Position numbers and translations under genes: made by a program. From the NCBI GenBank assembly GCA_050247075.1, contig JBFWUW010000019.1, forward strand, positions 34,391 through 98,390: a stretch of DNA of 64,000 nt, given 5' to 3'. This DNA comes from JBFWUW01 sp050247075. Lineage in GTDB: Bacteria > Planctomycetota > Planctomycetia > Pirellulales > JBFWUW01. Under the pieces are notes generated by a model, which was not told the DNA's origin, did not search any database, and worked only from the letters and a program-made list of their open reading frames with translations. Positions 51,065 through 60,022 of this stretch are shown here, piece by piece (the stretch's first letter is position 1; each line of letters begins with the position of its first letter).

Positions 51065-53854
51065 ATGACGGCGGAACGGAATCCGACCGATGGCGACTCT
51101 TGGTTGGGCCGCCTGATGACGCTGCTCACGGCGATCACGCTGCGCTTTCCGCGGGTAACGCTGGGCGTGGCGCTGGGGCTGGCCATCGTGGGTACCGTGC
51201 TGAGCTTTACCCGGTTGGGCTATCGCACCAGCCGGCTCGATCTGTTGAATCCCAAAAGCGACTTCAACCGCCTGTGGCTGGACTATATCCAAGAGTTTGG
51301 CGATGACGACGACGCCGTGATCGTGGTGGAGGGGGCCAACCGCGATGCCGTGGTGCCGGTTCTGAAGGAACTGGCCGCCGACCTGGCCCGCGAGGATCAG
51401 ACTTTTCATGCCGTACTGCACGAGGTCGACCTCAGCAACGTGCAATCCAAGGGGCTGCACTATGTAGGGCCTGACGACCTGTTGAAAATTGAACAGTTCG
51501 TGACGGAACTATCGCCGGTGATTGAGGGGGACTGGTCGCGGCTGAACCTGGGCAGCCTGACGGCCGGCATGTGCCAGCGGTTGCAAGCCGGGGCCAATCA
51601 GCCCGCGCAGGAGCAAGCCGCCGGACAAGCCGACTTGCAGCGATTCTCGAGCAGCGTGCTGGCGGCCTTGGATGGCGAACCGCGCTACCGTTCGCCCTGG
51701 CCCGAAATGCCGGCCTCGTTTGCGCTGCTCAGCGAATTGCAGTCGGAATATCTGCTGGCCAATGATGGTCGGCTGGGATTCATTCTGCTGCGGTTGGCCA
51801 AAGGAGATGGCGACGGATTTGTTCCCCGCAGCGAAGCTACCACGGCCTTGCGGGAACTGGTGCGGCATGCCTCCGACCGCCACCCTGGCACCAACGTCGG
51901 CGTGACGGGGCTGCCGGTCATGGAATACGACGAAATGCTGGCCAGCCAGTCGTCGATGTTTTGGGCCAGCATTGTCTCCATGATTGGCGTGGCCGTGCTG
52001 TTCGTGGCCGGGTTTGGCGGGGTGCGGCACGCTTTGCTGGCCAACGCCGTGCTGTTGATCGGCATGGCCTGGGCCTTTGGATACGCCACGTTGGCCGTGG
52101 GCCACTTGAACATTCTCAGCGTGGCCTTCACCGTCACGCTGATCGGTATCGGCATCGACTACGGCGTGTACTATGTCTCGCGGTATATGCAAAACCGCGA
52201 ATCGACCGACTCCACCCGCGATGCCCTGCTGGATACCACGCGGGCCGTCGGCCCGGCCATTGCCACGGGTGCCATCACCACGTCCATTGCCTTCTTTGCG
52301 GCGGGCTTTACGGAGTTCACCGGCATCTCGGAGCTGGGCATTATCGCCGGCGGAGGAATCCTGCTGTGTGCCATCGCCGAGTTGTTCGTGCTGCCGGCGA
52401 CGATATTGTTGGTGGACGAAGGCCGCCTGGGCCTGCGCAAGCCGACCCCATTGCCGGTCCACCGATGGCTGTCGCCGTTGTTTGCCGCGCCGCGGTTTTG
52501 GCTGGCGACATGCGTCGCGGTGAGCCTGGTGATCGTCGCCGGCGGACGCTGGCTGCGCTATGACAACAACTTGCTCAATCTGCAACCGCTGGGTGTGGAG
52601 AGCGTGGAACTGGAACGCAAGTTACTGGCCGAAAGCGACCAAAGCTCGTGGTACGCGCTGTCGATCGCCGATAGCCCGGCCGAGTTGTTGGCCCGCAAGG
52701 CACAGTTTGAAAAGCTCGGCTCGGTCGAACGGACCGAGGAGATCGTCTCGCTGCTGCCGACGGAAGTCGACAAGAAGCAGCCGATCATCGAGCGCATCGG
52801 CAAACTTCTGGCGCACTTGCCCGACCAGCCCTCGAAGATTCCGCTGACGCCCCCCGCCGAGCTCGACCGGTTGCTGAACCAGGCGCAACAAATGTTTGCC
52901 GCGGCCGATCCATCCGGCAAGGCGGCACAGCCCTTTGCCCGCATCCGCCAGACGATTGGCGGCCTGGCACCGGCGGACAGTTTTGCCCGCCAGTCGCGGT
53001 TTCAACAACAATTGGCCGTGGACATGCTCAACCGGCTGCGGCTGTTGGCCTCGATGGCCCAGCCCGAGCCCCCGCGGTGGAGCGATTTGCCTCCCAGTCT
53101 GGTAGACCGTTTCGTCGGCCAAAATGGCAAGCATTTGCTAAAAATCTACGGACGGGGCAATATCTGGGACACGCAAGCCTTGGACCGGTTTGCCAGCGAG
53201 GTCCGCGGAGTCGATCCCCGCGCGACCGGCAACCCGCTGCAAGCGCACGAAGCCTCATTGCAGATGAAGACCAGCTTCGAGCAATCGGCCCTGTATGCCA
53301 TGATTGTGATTGTGATTGTGCTGTTGATCGACTTCCGCAATCTGACGCACGCGGCGATCGCGGCCTTGCCGCTGGGCGTGGGTATGTTGCTGATGTTTGG
53401 CGTGATGGGGCATTTCAACATGCCGCTCAACCCGGCCAATATGATCGTACTGCCGCTGATGTTGGGGATTGGCGTCGATTACGGCGTGCATATCGTCCAC
53501 GACTACCGCGAACGTCCGGGCCGTTACCGGCCTTCGCCCGCCACGGCGGTGGCCGTGCTGGTGGACGGCCTGACGACCTTGGTCGGCTTTGGGGCGCTCA
53601 TGGTTGCCACGCACCAGGGCCTGCAAAGCCTGGGGCGGGTGCTCACGGTCGGCGTGGCTTCGTGCATGTTCACGTCGCTGATCATGCTGCCGCTGATCCT
53701 CAACTGGCTAGGCCACGGCGATCAGGCCGGCACGGCCAGCCTCGACGACGATTCCACCGGCGACGCGCCATCGTCCGACAACACCCTGGACATGGAACAC
53801 GTCCTCGTCCGCCGCCGCCCCGGCTCGTCTGATTCCATGCGCCGCGCGGCATAA
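51065..53854 (+). CDS. MMPL/RND-family exporter (HpnN-like)
   Basis: 929 residues with the RND layout: TM1 at about 27-47, a large extracytoplasmic loop (50-295), a block of five TM helices (about 297-450), then a repeat of the pattern (TM7 about 482-500, loop 505-740, TM block 741-900). Motifs of the MMPL branch: TVTLIGIGIDYGVYYVSRY and MLGIGVDYGVHIVHDYRE in the two halves. Such proton-driven exporters move lipids or hopanoids to the outer membrane; HpnN is the nearest well-known member, but no other hopanoid gene is present to support that name. Ends with an acidic/basic cytoplasmic tail. Confidence 0.9.
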   Translation: MTAERNPTDGDSWLGRLMTLLTAITLRFPRVTLGVALGLAIVGTVLSFTRLGYRTSRLDLLNPKSDFNRLWLDYIQEFGDDDDAVIVVEGANRDAVVPVLKELAADLAREDQTFHAVLHEVDLSNVQSKGLHYVGPDDLLKIEQFVTELSPVIEGDWSRLNLGSLTAGMCQRLQAGANQPAQEQAAGQADLQRFSSSVLAALDGEPRYRSPWPEMPASFALLSELQSEYLLANDGRLGFILLRLAKGDGDGFVPRSEATTALRELVRHASDRHPGTNVGVTGLPVMEYDEMLASQSSMFWASIVSMIGVAVLFVAGFGGVRHALLANAVLLIGMAWAFGYATLAVGHLNILSVAFTVTLIGIGIDYGVYYVSRYMQNRESTDSTRDALLDTTRAVGPAIATGAITTSIAFFAAGFTEFTGISELGIIAGGGILLCAIAELFVLPATILLVDEGRLGLRKPTPLPVHRWLSPLFAAPRFWLATCVAVSLVIVAGGRWLRYDNNLLNLQPLGVESVELERKLLAESDQSSWYALSIADSPAELLARKAQFEKLGSVERTEEIVSLLPTEVDKKQPIIERIGKLLAHLPDQPSKIPLTPPAELDRLLNQAQQMFAAADPSGKAAQPFARIRQTIGGLAPADSFARQSRFQQQLAVDMLNRLRLLASMAQPEPPRWSDLPPSLVDRFVGQNGKHLLKIYGRGNIWDTQALDRFASEVRGVDPRATGNPLQAHEASLQMKTSFEQSALYAMIVIVIVLLIDFRNLTHAAIAALPLGVGMLLMFGVMGHFNMPLNPANMIVLPLMLGIGVDYGVHIVHDYRERPGRYRPSPATAVAVLVDGLTTLVGFGALMVATHQGLQSLGRVLTVGVASCMFTSLIMLPLILNWLGHGDQAGTASLDDDSTGDAPSSDNTLDMEHVLVRRRPGSSDSMRRAA

Positions 53855-53858
53855 GCGG

Positions 53859-53989
53859 GTAGGAGGCAACTCCACCGCCGGCAAGCGTGTAGGAGTCGTC
53901 TCCCGACGGCGACAATCGGCGTTCCCTCGGAAGGCCACGATTCCATCGCGGTTGGGGACCGTAATATCGGCGATGGAATCGCCTCCTAT
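53859..53989. repeat. Cluster of three GTAGGAGGCGA-family palindromes
   Basis: Forward units at 53859-53882 and 53888-53913 and a reverse unit at 53966-53989, in the gap between the convergent MMPL and leucine-rich mini-ORF genes. They may act as a bidirectional transcription barrier. Confidence 0.6.
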
Positions 53990-54060
53990 CAGATGTTCGT
54001 GGTTCACCTGTTCGGCCGGCCCCCATTCGGGCGCGGGGCATCGCGTCGCAAAGGCTTTCT

Positions 54061-54276
54061 CTATTTGGGCTCCATCTCAACGCCGTCCCACTCGATCTTG
54101 CATTGCGGCAGTGCGGCGGCGAGCTTGTCAACGCCAGCGGCGGTAACCTTGGTGTCGTGTAGATCAAGGAATTGCAATTCTCTTAGCCCAGCCAGGTGTT
54201 TCAGTCCGGCGTCGGTCAGGCTGCTGCAGGCCAGCGGCAAACGCTGCACTTTGGTGAGCTTACTGAGGTTCGGCAT
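54061..54276 (-). CDS. 71-residue leucine-rich mini-protein coupled to the kinase gene
   Basis: Starts at ATG 54276, 17 bp before the kinase gene stop, in a different frame. The product (LTDAGLKHLAGLRELQFLDL, HDTKVTAAGVDKLAAALPQC, IEWDG) has the repeat pattern of planctomycete leucine-rich C-terminal domains, which are usually fused to the kinase. Here they are separated by a frame change. It may be a translationally coupled accessory, the product of a programmed frameshift, or the tail of a gene recently split by an indel. Confidence 0.55.
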   Translation of the reverse strand: MPNLSKLTKVQRLPLACSSLTDAGLKHLAGLRELQFLDLHDTKVTAAGVDKLAAALPQCKIEWDGVEMEPK

Positions 54277-57200
54277 CCTGCGATTCCGCCGGCTTGGTGC
54301 TGCTGGCCATCAATATCCGATCGACATCCGCGCCAAAGTCGCTGCCGTCTTCGCGGCGGACGTAACCGGGGCTGTCGGTCAGGATGCGCCACTGGGCGGG
54401 ATCGAATTGCGTCGGCAGATCCTCGAAGGAAGTAGCGTCACTATTGAAGCGCGCTCGCCAGGCGGCCAAGGAGTCGCCCTCAATGCCGTAGAGATAATTC
54501 CTGGGAACGGTGTAGACGTTGCCGGCCCCTTCCCAACGCAGCCGCTCCGGCGAATGAACATGGGCGAAGTGGGTTGGCGCGACGACGTAACTTCGATTCA
54601 TGGCCACGATCAGCGGGGCTTTTGCGGCAGCCAGGTTCACACCCAAGCTGTCATAGCTGGCTAAGCTCGGCTCGGGATTTACCAAGGTGCAACGATCCAG
54701 TTCCAGCCGCGATTCCGGTCCTTCCTCCGCTGGCACGTCAACAGCAATGGTGCGCATGTGGCTGTTGCTAATGCGCAATACATTGGCCTCCAATTTGGAA
54801 TGCAGATAGCCGATCCAGCAGTTGGAGAGTTCACCCGGCTGGCCGTCCGCGCCCACAAATCGTCCCAAAAGGAGGCCGGAAAACTCGCAGTTTGTCACCC
54901 GCATTAACGCTCCCTCACCAACGAAAGCTCTCTCCTTGGTGTCCCAGGTCGTTGCGGAGACCGTAGAGCTGAACGACAGGCCTTCGAGAATCAACCGATC
55001 ACCCACGCTCTGCAAATGCTCGACCACCGGCTCGTATCCCAATCCGGCGCGAAATGTCAGCAGTCGGCCCTTCCCTTCCCAACTCGACCCTTGAACCTTG
55101 CCGTCCATGCGAAGCTCGATAATATCGTTGTCTTGCGCGGCGACGTTTGCTTCGTTCAAGAGCGCGAAGCTCGCCGCGACTTTGCCGTCACGAAGAATGA
55201 CAATCGGTTTGCCATCGGGGACTTCCAGCCGCAGTTCGTCCGGGGGAATAGGCTGGCCGCCGGCGATCTCGCGAGCTTTGGTATATGCCTCACCTGGCCC
55301 GACCAAATCCCAGTCGGGACCAAGTTCGGCCAGCTTGAATTTCTGTCGAGCGGCGGCCACGCGCGGCGCAAAATAGTCCCGCGCGTCGGTCCAGTCCATC
55401 CCGCTGGCCCGCGACCACTCCAGGGGCAGCTTGGCAATGACATGCGACCCGGCTTCCTCCGTTCCCCAGAGCTTGTTCCAATCGTCCAGCGTCTTGACGA
55501 TTTCGTTGGGGATGTAGCTGATTCCCCCCGCGTAGATGTTCTCTCGTCCTTTCCACTGGACCTTCTTCAGGCAGTCGGTTCCGGCGACCGGGCCGGTGTA
55601 ATTCGAGTTGTCGGAAATGAACAAATTGCCGGTGGCTTCAATGTGGATTCGTTCCTTTATCGCATCATTCACCTTGATCACCCACGGAGAACCAAACCCG
55701 GCCAGGATAAATGTGTTGTCTTTGAGGCTAATAGTAGTTTCGTCGCGATCAGCCTCGACCGCGCCGTTCGCTATATCCATCAGACAGTTGTCGAACTCGA
55801 CGCGCGCGACTTGCGACATGTACAAGAACGTCACGCTCCCCACCGCCAGACAGTTTGCAAAACGTATTCGTTCGCCGGCAAGGTTGCCGACGGAACCGTT
55901 CCAGAATCGGCAATGGCGGAATTCCCACGTCGCCCCGCTCCCTTCAAATAGACGCTGTCCGTCCCGGCAATCGAAGTCGCAGCCCTCGATGTCGAGCGGT
56001 TGATTATGGACCACAATAGTCCGTGGAACTTTGAACCAGGGTCGATAGCCCGCCGCCGCCTTCAAAGTGAGCGGCTTGTCGATGGCTTCCAGCCCGGTCA
56101 GTTCGAACGGACCATTGCCATGCACTTCCAAGACGTCCCCCGGCTTGGAATCGAACAGAGCGCCCCCCAGCGACTTGAACGCCCGCAGCGATTTGCCCTC
56201 TCGATTCAGCACAAAGGGCTTCTCGGCGTCTGCCTTGGCGGTTGCCAGCGGTGCCGCGTGTGTCGTTGGATCGACCGACGGACCCTGAGAGTCGATCTTG
56301 CAATTTGGCAGCGCCTGCTTCACTGCGTCGATACCCGCTGAGGTGACCTTAGTCTTATACAGCGTAAGCACCGTGAGGTTCTTGCAGTTTGTGATGGGGG
56401 CCAGTCCCGCGTCACTCACTTGTGTGCCATGCAGGAATAGGTGCGTCAGGTTCTGACAATCCTTGAGACGAACGAGTACCGCATCGTTCACCCGCTTACT
56501 ATCGACCAAATCCACGATCCTCAACTCAAACGATCCGTCAGGCAGTTCGGCGACACTCGTGGGATTGCCTTCCTTGCCGTTGTCGGCGATCCGAATGTTG
56601 CCCCCCACCGACAGCACCCACTCGGCCGCGCGGCGGTCGGCGGTGGAGCGGTCTGGCTTGCCCGCGGCAGGCGCGGCGGCCACGCCCGTTTTGCGTTCGA
56701 TCTTCACGACTTCCACATCGCCGCGGCGGAGCGTGACCGTTTTGGGGCTGACCGTGTAGCCGTCGGCGTTGTCGCCGCGAATGATGACTTCGACCTCTCC
56801 GGAACGAACCGTCGTCTTGTTGTCGTTCCCCTTGGTCAACTGCAGGTCTTCGCCCTCCACCTGGCCGACGTGGCGGACAGTTACTTCCACGTTGTTGTCG
56901 GAAGTCGTAATGACGATCTCGCCATTGTCCGTGGCGATGCGGAAAACACCGAACGCCACCGCCAAGATCGATGCGGCCAGGCCCGCCATCATGGCGGCGC
57001 GGCGGATGGGAGATTGAGATGAGGTTTGTGGTTGGATCGTCGAGGCAGACCGCTTGCCAATCGCCGAGGGCCGATGGCTGGCAGCTGAAACCTGGCGGCT
57101 GTTCGGTGACGGCACTTCCCCACCCGGCCCATTGATTAGTCCCGGCAAATCGGCTCCCTCGCAAAGCGGCTCTATCGCCGCCGCCAGTTCGCCCGGCGTG

Positions 57201-58315
57201 GAAAAGCGGTCATCGCGGTTCTTGGCCAGCATGCGGTTGATCATCGGCAACAACGCCGGGGGCAGGTCGCTGCGCAACTTGGCCAACGACGGCGGCGCGG
57301 TCATGGTGTGGCCCATAATCTTTTGCACCGGCGTCTGGAAGTTGTCGCCTGCGAAGGGGGGCTTGCCGGTCAGCAGCTTGTACAGCGAGCAGCCCAAGCT
57401 GTAGATGTCGGCCCGGATATCGGCGGTGCGGGTGTCGGCAGCTTGTTCCGGGGCGATGTAATCGACCGTCCCCATGAGCTGCCCGTCGCTGGTCAGCTCG
57501 CCGCCGGCGGCGATTGGTCCTTCCTCGTGCAGTCGGGCCAGGCCCAGGTCCAACAGCTTGACGACACCTTGCCGCGTCAGCAGCATGTTGGCCGGCTTGA
57601 TATCGCGATGGACCAGGTTGTGCTCGTGGGCGTGTTGCAAGCCGACGGCTGCCTGGCGGATGATCTCGCAAGCGTCGGCCACTCTCAGCGGGCCGTGCTC
57701 TTCGACCAGGCGCGAGACATCTTCCCCCTCGGCGAATTCCATCACCAGATAATGGGTGCCATCGGCCTCGCCGGCGTCGGTGGCCCGAATTATGTTGGCA
57801 TGGTCCAGCCGCCCCACCGCTTTCATCTCGCGATGAAAGCGGGCCACCACCTGCGGATCTCGCAACCGCTCCGCCGGCAGAATCTTCAGCGCCACCGTCT
57901 TGTCCAGCCGCTCGTGAACCGCCCGATAGACAGCCCCCATCCCCCCTTCGCCCAGTTTGTCTTGCAGGCGATAGTCGCGAAGTTGCCGTGGCGCGGCCGA
58001 CGTTTCCGCGGTCTGGTAATCGGCAGGAACCAGCGTGGCATCGGGGCGGAAGCCGCCATCCAGCGTCTCCTCACCGGAAATCAGCCGGCCCACCCGCTGC
58101 ATGGCTTTTTGCAGTTCCCCCTCGCCGGCGTAGCGCGCGGCGGGTATTGCCTGGCGGATCGTTTCCAGCAGCGAGTCGGACGTGCCGGCAATGGTTTGCA
58201 GTTCAGCCAGGGCAGCCGGAAATTGTTCCAGCCGGGCCGGCATCGCCTCGACCTCGGCGGGGGAAAGTTTACCGTGGGCGAAAGCGACGAGTTCTGCGTG
58301 CGATGGAGCGTTCAT
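54260..58315 (-). CDS. Giant membrane Ser/Thr protein kinase with leucine-rich and beta-helix extracytoplasmic part
   Basis: 1351 residues. Cytoplasmic: a short N-terminal helical part (1-112), kinase domain about 115-385 with G122-EGGMG127, K144 in VALK, H236-R-D238-IKPAN, DLG (256-258, in place of DFG) and GTVDYIAPEQ. After a linker, one TM helix at about 440-460. Outside: a planctomycete beta-rich segment (GEIVITTSDNNVEVTVRHVG), a leucine-rich stretch (LTHLFLHGTQVSDAGL), and then a long beta-helix-like region with repeated RFANC, EFRHCRFW, ITNSH-type turns. Catalysis looks intact. Downstream of the ECF sigma gene on the same strand (197 bp), so possibly one signalling unit. Confidence 0.92.
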   Translation of the reverse strand: MNAPSHAELVAFAHGKLSPAEVEAMPARLEQFPAALAELQTIAGTSDSLLETIRQAIPAARYAGEGELQKAMQRVGRLISGEETLDGGFRPDATLVPADYQTAETSAAPRQLRDYRLQDKLGEGGMGAVYRAVHERLDKTVALKILPAERLRDPQVVARFHREMKAVGRLDHANIIRATDAGEADGTHYLVMEFAEGEDVSRLVEEHGPLRVADACEIIRQAAVGLQHAHEHNLVHRDIKPANMLLTRQGVVKLLDLGLARLHEEGPIAAGGELTSDGQLMGTVDYIAPEQAADTRTADIRADIYSLGCSLYKLLTGKPPFAGDNFQTPVQKIMGHTMTAPPSLAKLRSDLPPALLPMINRMLAKNRDDRFSTPGELAAAIEPLCEGADLPGLINGPGGEVPSPNSRQVSAASHRPSAIGKRSASTIQPQTSSQSPIRRAAMMAGLAASILAVAFGVFRIATDNGEIVITTSDNNVEVTVRHVGQVEGEDLQLTKGNDNKTTVRSGEVEVIIRGDNADGYTVSPKTVTLRRGDVEVVKIERKTGVAAAPAAGKPDRSTADRRAAEWVLSVGGNIRIADNGKEGNPTSVAELPDGSFELRIVDLVDSKRVNDAVLVRLKDCQNLTHLFLHGTQVSDAGLAPITNCKNLTVLTLYKTKVTSAGIDAVKQALPNCKIDSQGPSVDPTTHAAPLATAKADAEKPFVLNREGKSLRAFKSLGGALFDSKPGDVLEVHGNGPFELTGLEAIDKPLTLKAAAGYRPWFKVPRTIVVHNQPLDIEGCDFDCRDGQRLFEGSGATWEFRHCRFWNGSVGNLAGERIRFANCLAVGSVTFLYMSQVARVEFDNCLMDIANGAVEADRDETTISLKDNTFILAGFGSPWVIKVNDAIKERIHIEATGNLFISDNSNYTGPVAGTDCLKKVQWKGRENIYAGGISYIPNEIVKTLDDWNKLWGTEEAGSHVIAKLPLEWSRASGMDWTDARDYFAPRVAAARQKFKLAELGPDWDLVGPGEAYTKAREIAGGQPIPPDELRLEVPDGKPIVILRDGKVAASFALLNEANVAAQDNDIIELRMDGKVQGSSWEGKGRLLTFRAGLGYEPVVEHLQSVGDRLILEGLSFSSTVSATTWDTKERAFVGEGALMRVTNCEFSGLLLGRFVGADGQPGELSNCWIGYLHSKLEANVLRISNSHMRTIAVDVPAEEGPESRLELDRCTLVNPEPSLASYDSLGVNLAAAKAPLIVAMNRSYVVAPTHFAHVHSPERLRWEGAGNVYTVPRNYLYGIEGDSLAAWRARFNSDATSFEDLPTQFDPAQWRILTDSPGYVRREDGSDFGADVDRILMASSTKPAESQDAEPQ

Positions 58316-58319
58316 GTTG

Positions 58320-58353
58320 GATTTTCGATTTTGGATTTTTGATTTTGGATTGG
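58320..58353. repeat. Heptanucleotide-phased array (about five units)
   Basis: 7-mers GATTTTC, GATTTTG, GATTTTT, GATTTTG, then GATTGG. Lies directly upstream of the kinase start (58315), between it and the sigma gene. Confidence 0.6.
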
Positions 58354-58512
58354 AAAAGTGGCCGAGGGGTTGGCATGAGGTATATCGCGGTCGTCTCTGA
58401 CGACTTTTTGCCCGCTGGCAACGGAGAGCAGATCGCTGGATGCAAGTGCAAACAGAGTTTACGCTTACGACGAGACAGGCCGGACCGTTTGAAAGAAGCG
58501 GCGCGACTTTCT

Positions 58513-59109
58513 CTACCTGGCCAGAAGTTGCCGCAGGCGGGCCAAGATGCGGGACTTGGCCTGGTAGACCGCCGTGACCGTCATTTGAAGCTCGGCCGCG
58601 ACATCGGCGGCGGGCCGGTCCTCGACCGCCGTTCGCCAGAAGGCCTGCCAGGTGCGGTCCTCGATTTCAACCCGCAGGGAAAGCAACGCGTCTTGCATGT
58701 GCGATACACGCCCGCCGGCCGGGTGTTGGCCTGAGCCGGGTTCGGGCTCTTCCTCCGAAAGTTGCCCGACAAGCTGCTGGTTGGTGGTGCCGCCCGGTGC
58801 CGCCGGTTGCTTGCCTTGCCGTCGGGCCTGGTCGATCAGTTTATGGCGGGTGATCGATCGCAGCCACCCGCGGAACGTGGCCCCATCGCGGCGGTGGTCG
58901 AAGGAGCTGATGCCAGTCAGCACGCCGCGGAAAACCTCTTGCACGATGTCGGCGGCGTCGGCGGGCTGTAGCCGCGCTTGGCGGCACCAGTCGTAAACCA
59001 TCGGCCCATACAATTCGGCCAACTGCCGCCAGGCCGCCTCGTCGTGAGCGCGCACGCGGGCCAGCAAATGGGTCGATGTCGATCCAGACGATGACACGAC
59101 GCTGGACAT
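58513..59109 (-). CDS. ECF-type sigma factor (planctomycete kinase-linked group)
   Basis: 198 residues from ATG 59109. Sigma region 2 (HLLARVRAHDEAAWRQLAEL, DIVQEVFRGVLTGI, TFRGWLRSITRHKLIDQARR) and region 4 (WQAFWRTAVEDRPAADVAAE, AVYQAKSRILARLRQ) are clear; region 3 is absent, as in ECF factors. ECF factors beside Ser/Thr kinases are a known planctomycete theme, in which phosphorylation is thought to replace an anti-sigma factor. No anti-sigma gene is visible here. The regulon is not identified. Confidence 0.92.
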   Translation of the reverse strand: MSSVVSSSGSTSTHLLARVRAHDEAAWRQLAELYGPMVYDWCRQARLQPADAADIVQEVFRGVLTGISSFDHRRDGATFRGWLRSITRHKLIDQARRQGKQPAAPGGTTNQQLVGQLSEEEPEPGSGQHPAGGRVSHMQDALLSLRVEIEDRTWQAFWRTAVEDRPAADVAAELQMTVTAVYQAKSRILARLRQLLAR

Positions 59110-59238
59110 GGCGATGGGCGAATGGACGGGACGCTTGTTGCCGCTTATGCATTGTGGCCATCCCTCGCGCCAAAATGCAAGGAATCGCAAGCGCGGTAGA
59201 GCAAGGCGTAGCAGTAAATTTCGGGAAGCGTATTTCCG

Positions 59239-59298
59239 TGCATCGAATGGAACGCTGTTTGCCGATGCAGGCCGGCACGGTCAGAGCCACGCTGCTAA
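59239..59298. repeat. Family 2 palindrome, decayed half copy
   Basis: TGGAACGCTGTTTGC ... GGCCGGCACGGTCAGAGCC resembles the right half of the palindrome at 12500-12623 (TGGAACGCTGCTTGG ... GCCGGCACGGCAGAAGCC). The left half is missing. Confidence 0.45.
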
Positions 59299-59329
59299 GC
59301 GGTCAGGGCCCGGTTACCCACCTTTTCCG

Positions 59330-59357
59330 CCTTCATCCTTCCGCCTTCATCCTTTCC
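59330..59357. repeat. Heptanucleotide-phased array (four units)
   Basis: 7-mers GCCTTCA, TCCTTCC, GCCTTCA, TCCTTTC, nearly identical to units 5-8 of the array at 29017-29072. It ends 11 bp before the stop codon of the next minus-strand gene (59369). Confidence 0.65.
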
Positions 59358-59368
59358 CTGTTCGCCGG

Positions 59369-59818
59369 CTACCTGCCCGGCAGCGCGATGCGGAGCACCA
59401 CACCGATCCACAGGATTACGAGGCCAGTCCCCAGCAGAATCACCGTAAGCCAACCTCGAAACCACAGCCGCGCCAGCCATTTCCGGCGCTCGGGCAAGAA
59501 CTGCAAGCCCAACAAGACTGGCCCATCAATCAGCAGCCACGGCACGAACAACAAATACCAGTAGTTGAACATCATGTTGCAGAAATGAACGAACAGCTCG
59601 ACGACGGGCGGAACTTCCATTCCCACATCTTGAAGTAGTTGCCGGCACTCGCTCCCGATGCCCACGGCCGCGTACGTGAAAATGAACAGCGCCAGAAAAT
59701 GAACCAGCCACAAGCCCAGCGAGACGGCTCCCCGCCACAAACATCCCACCGCTTTACCGCCCGACGAACCGGGGGCGTTGTTGCCTCGATCATCGGCGGC
59801 CTTCAAATCGGCGGACAT
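59369..59818 (-). CDS. Small integral membrane protein of unknown function
   Basis: 149 residues with three or four hydrophobic helices (SLGLWLVHFLALFIFTYAAV, MFNYWYLLFVPWLLIDG, WLTVILLGTGLVILWIGVVL) and a short acidic N-terminus. No catalytic motif or known family recognised. Probably an inner-membrane protein. Upstream (59819-60022) is about 200 bp of sequence with no feature; downstream lies a heptamer array. Confidence 0.7.
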   Translation of the reverse strand: MSADLKAADDRGNNAPGSSGGKAVGCLWRGAVSLGLWLVHFLALFIFTYAAVGIGSECRQLLQDVGMEVPPVVELFVHFCNMMFNYWYLLFVPWLLIDGPVLLGLQFLPERRKWLARLWFRGWLTVILLGTGLVILWIGVVLRIALPGR

Positions 59819-60022
59819 GCCATGCTCCCACCAAAAACAGGGGCGGAACTGGGTGCCTTCAAGATAGCCGTTGATATGTGCCAGGCAATCGTTGCGGGCG
59901 GATTGCGTACCACTCGCGACTTGTCCGCTAGCGCCTTAACAATTCAACTGAACCTTTGAAGGCCAAGCCGCCAGTGGCACGCGGATTCGTTATCCATTCA
60001 GATTCCTAACGATGGCAGCGCC

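Noticed and set aside
51065..53854. Naming the MMPL exporter hpnN (hopanoid)
   Set aside because: Similarity to HpnN is plausible but no hopanoid gene lies nearby, and the MMPL family is broad.
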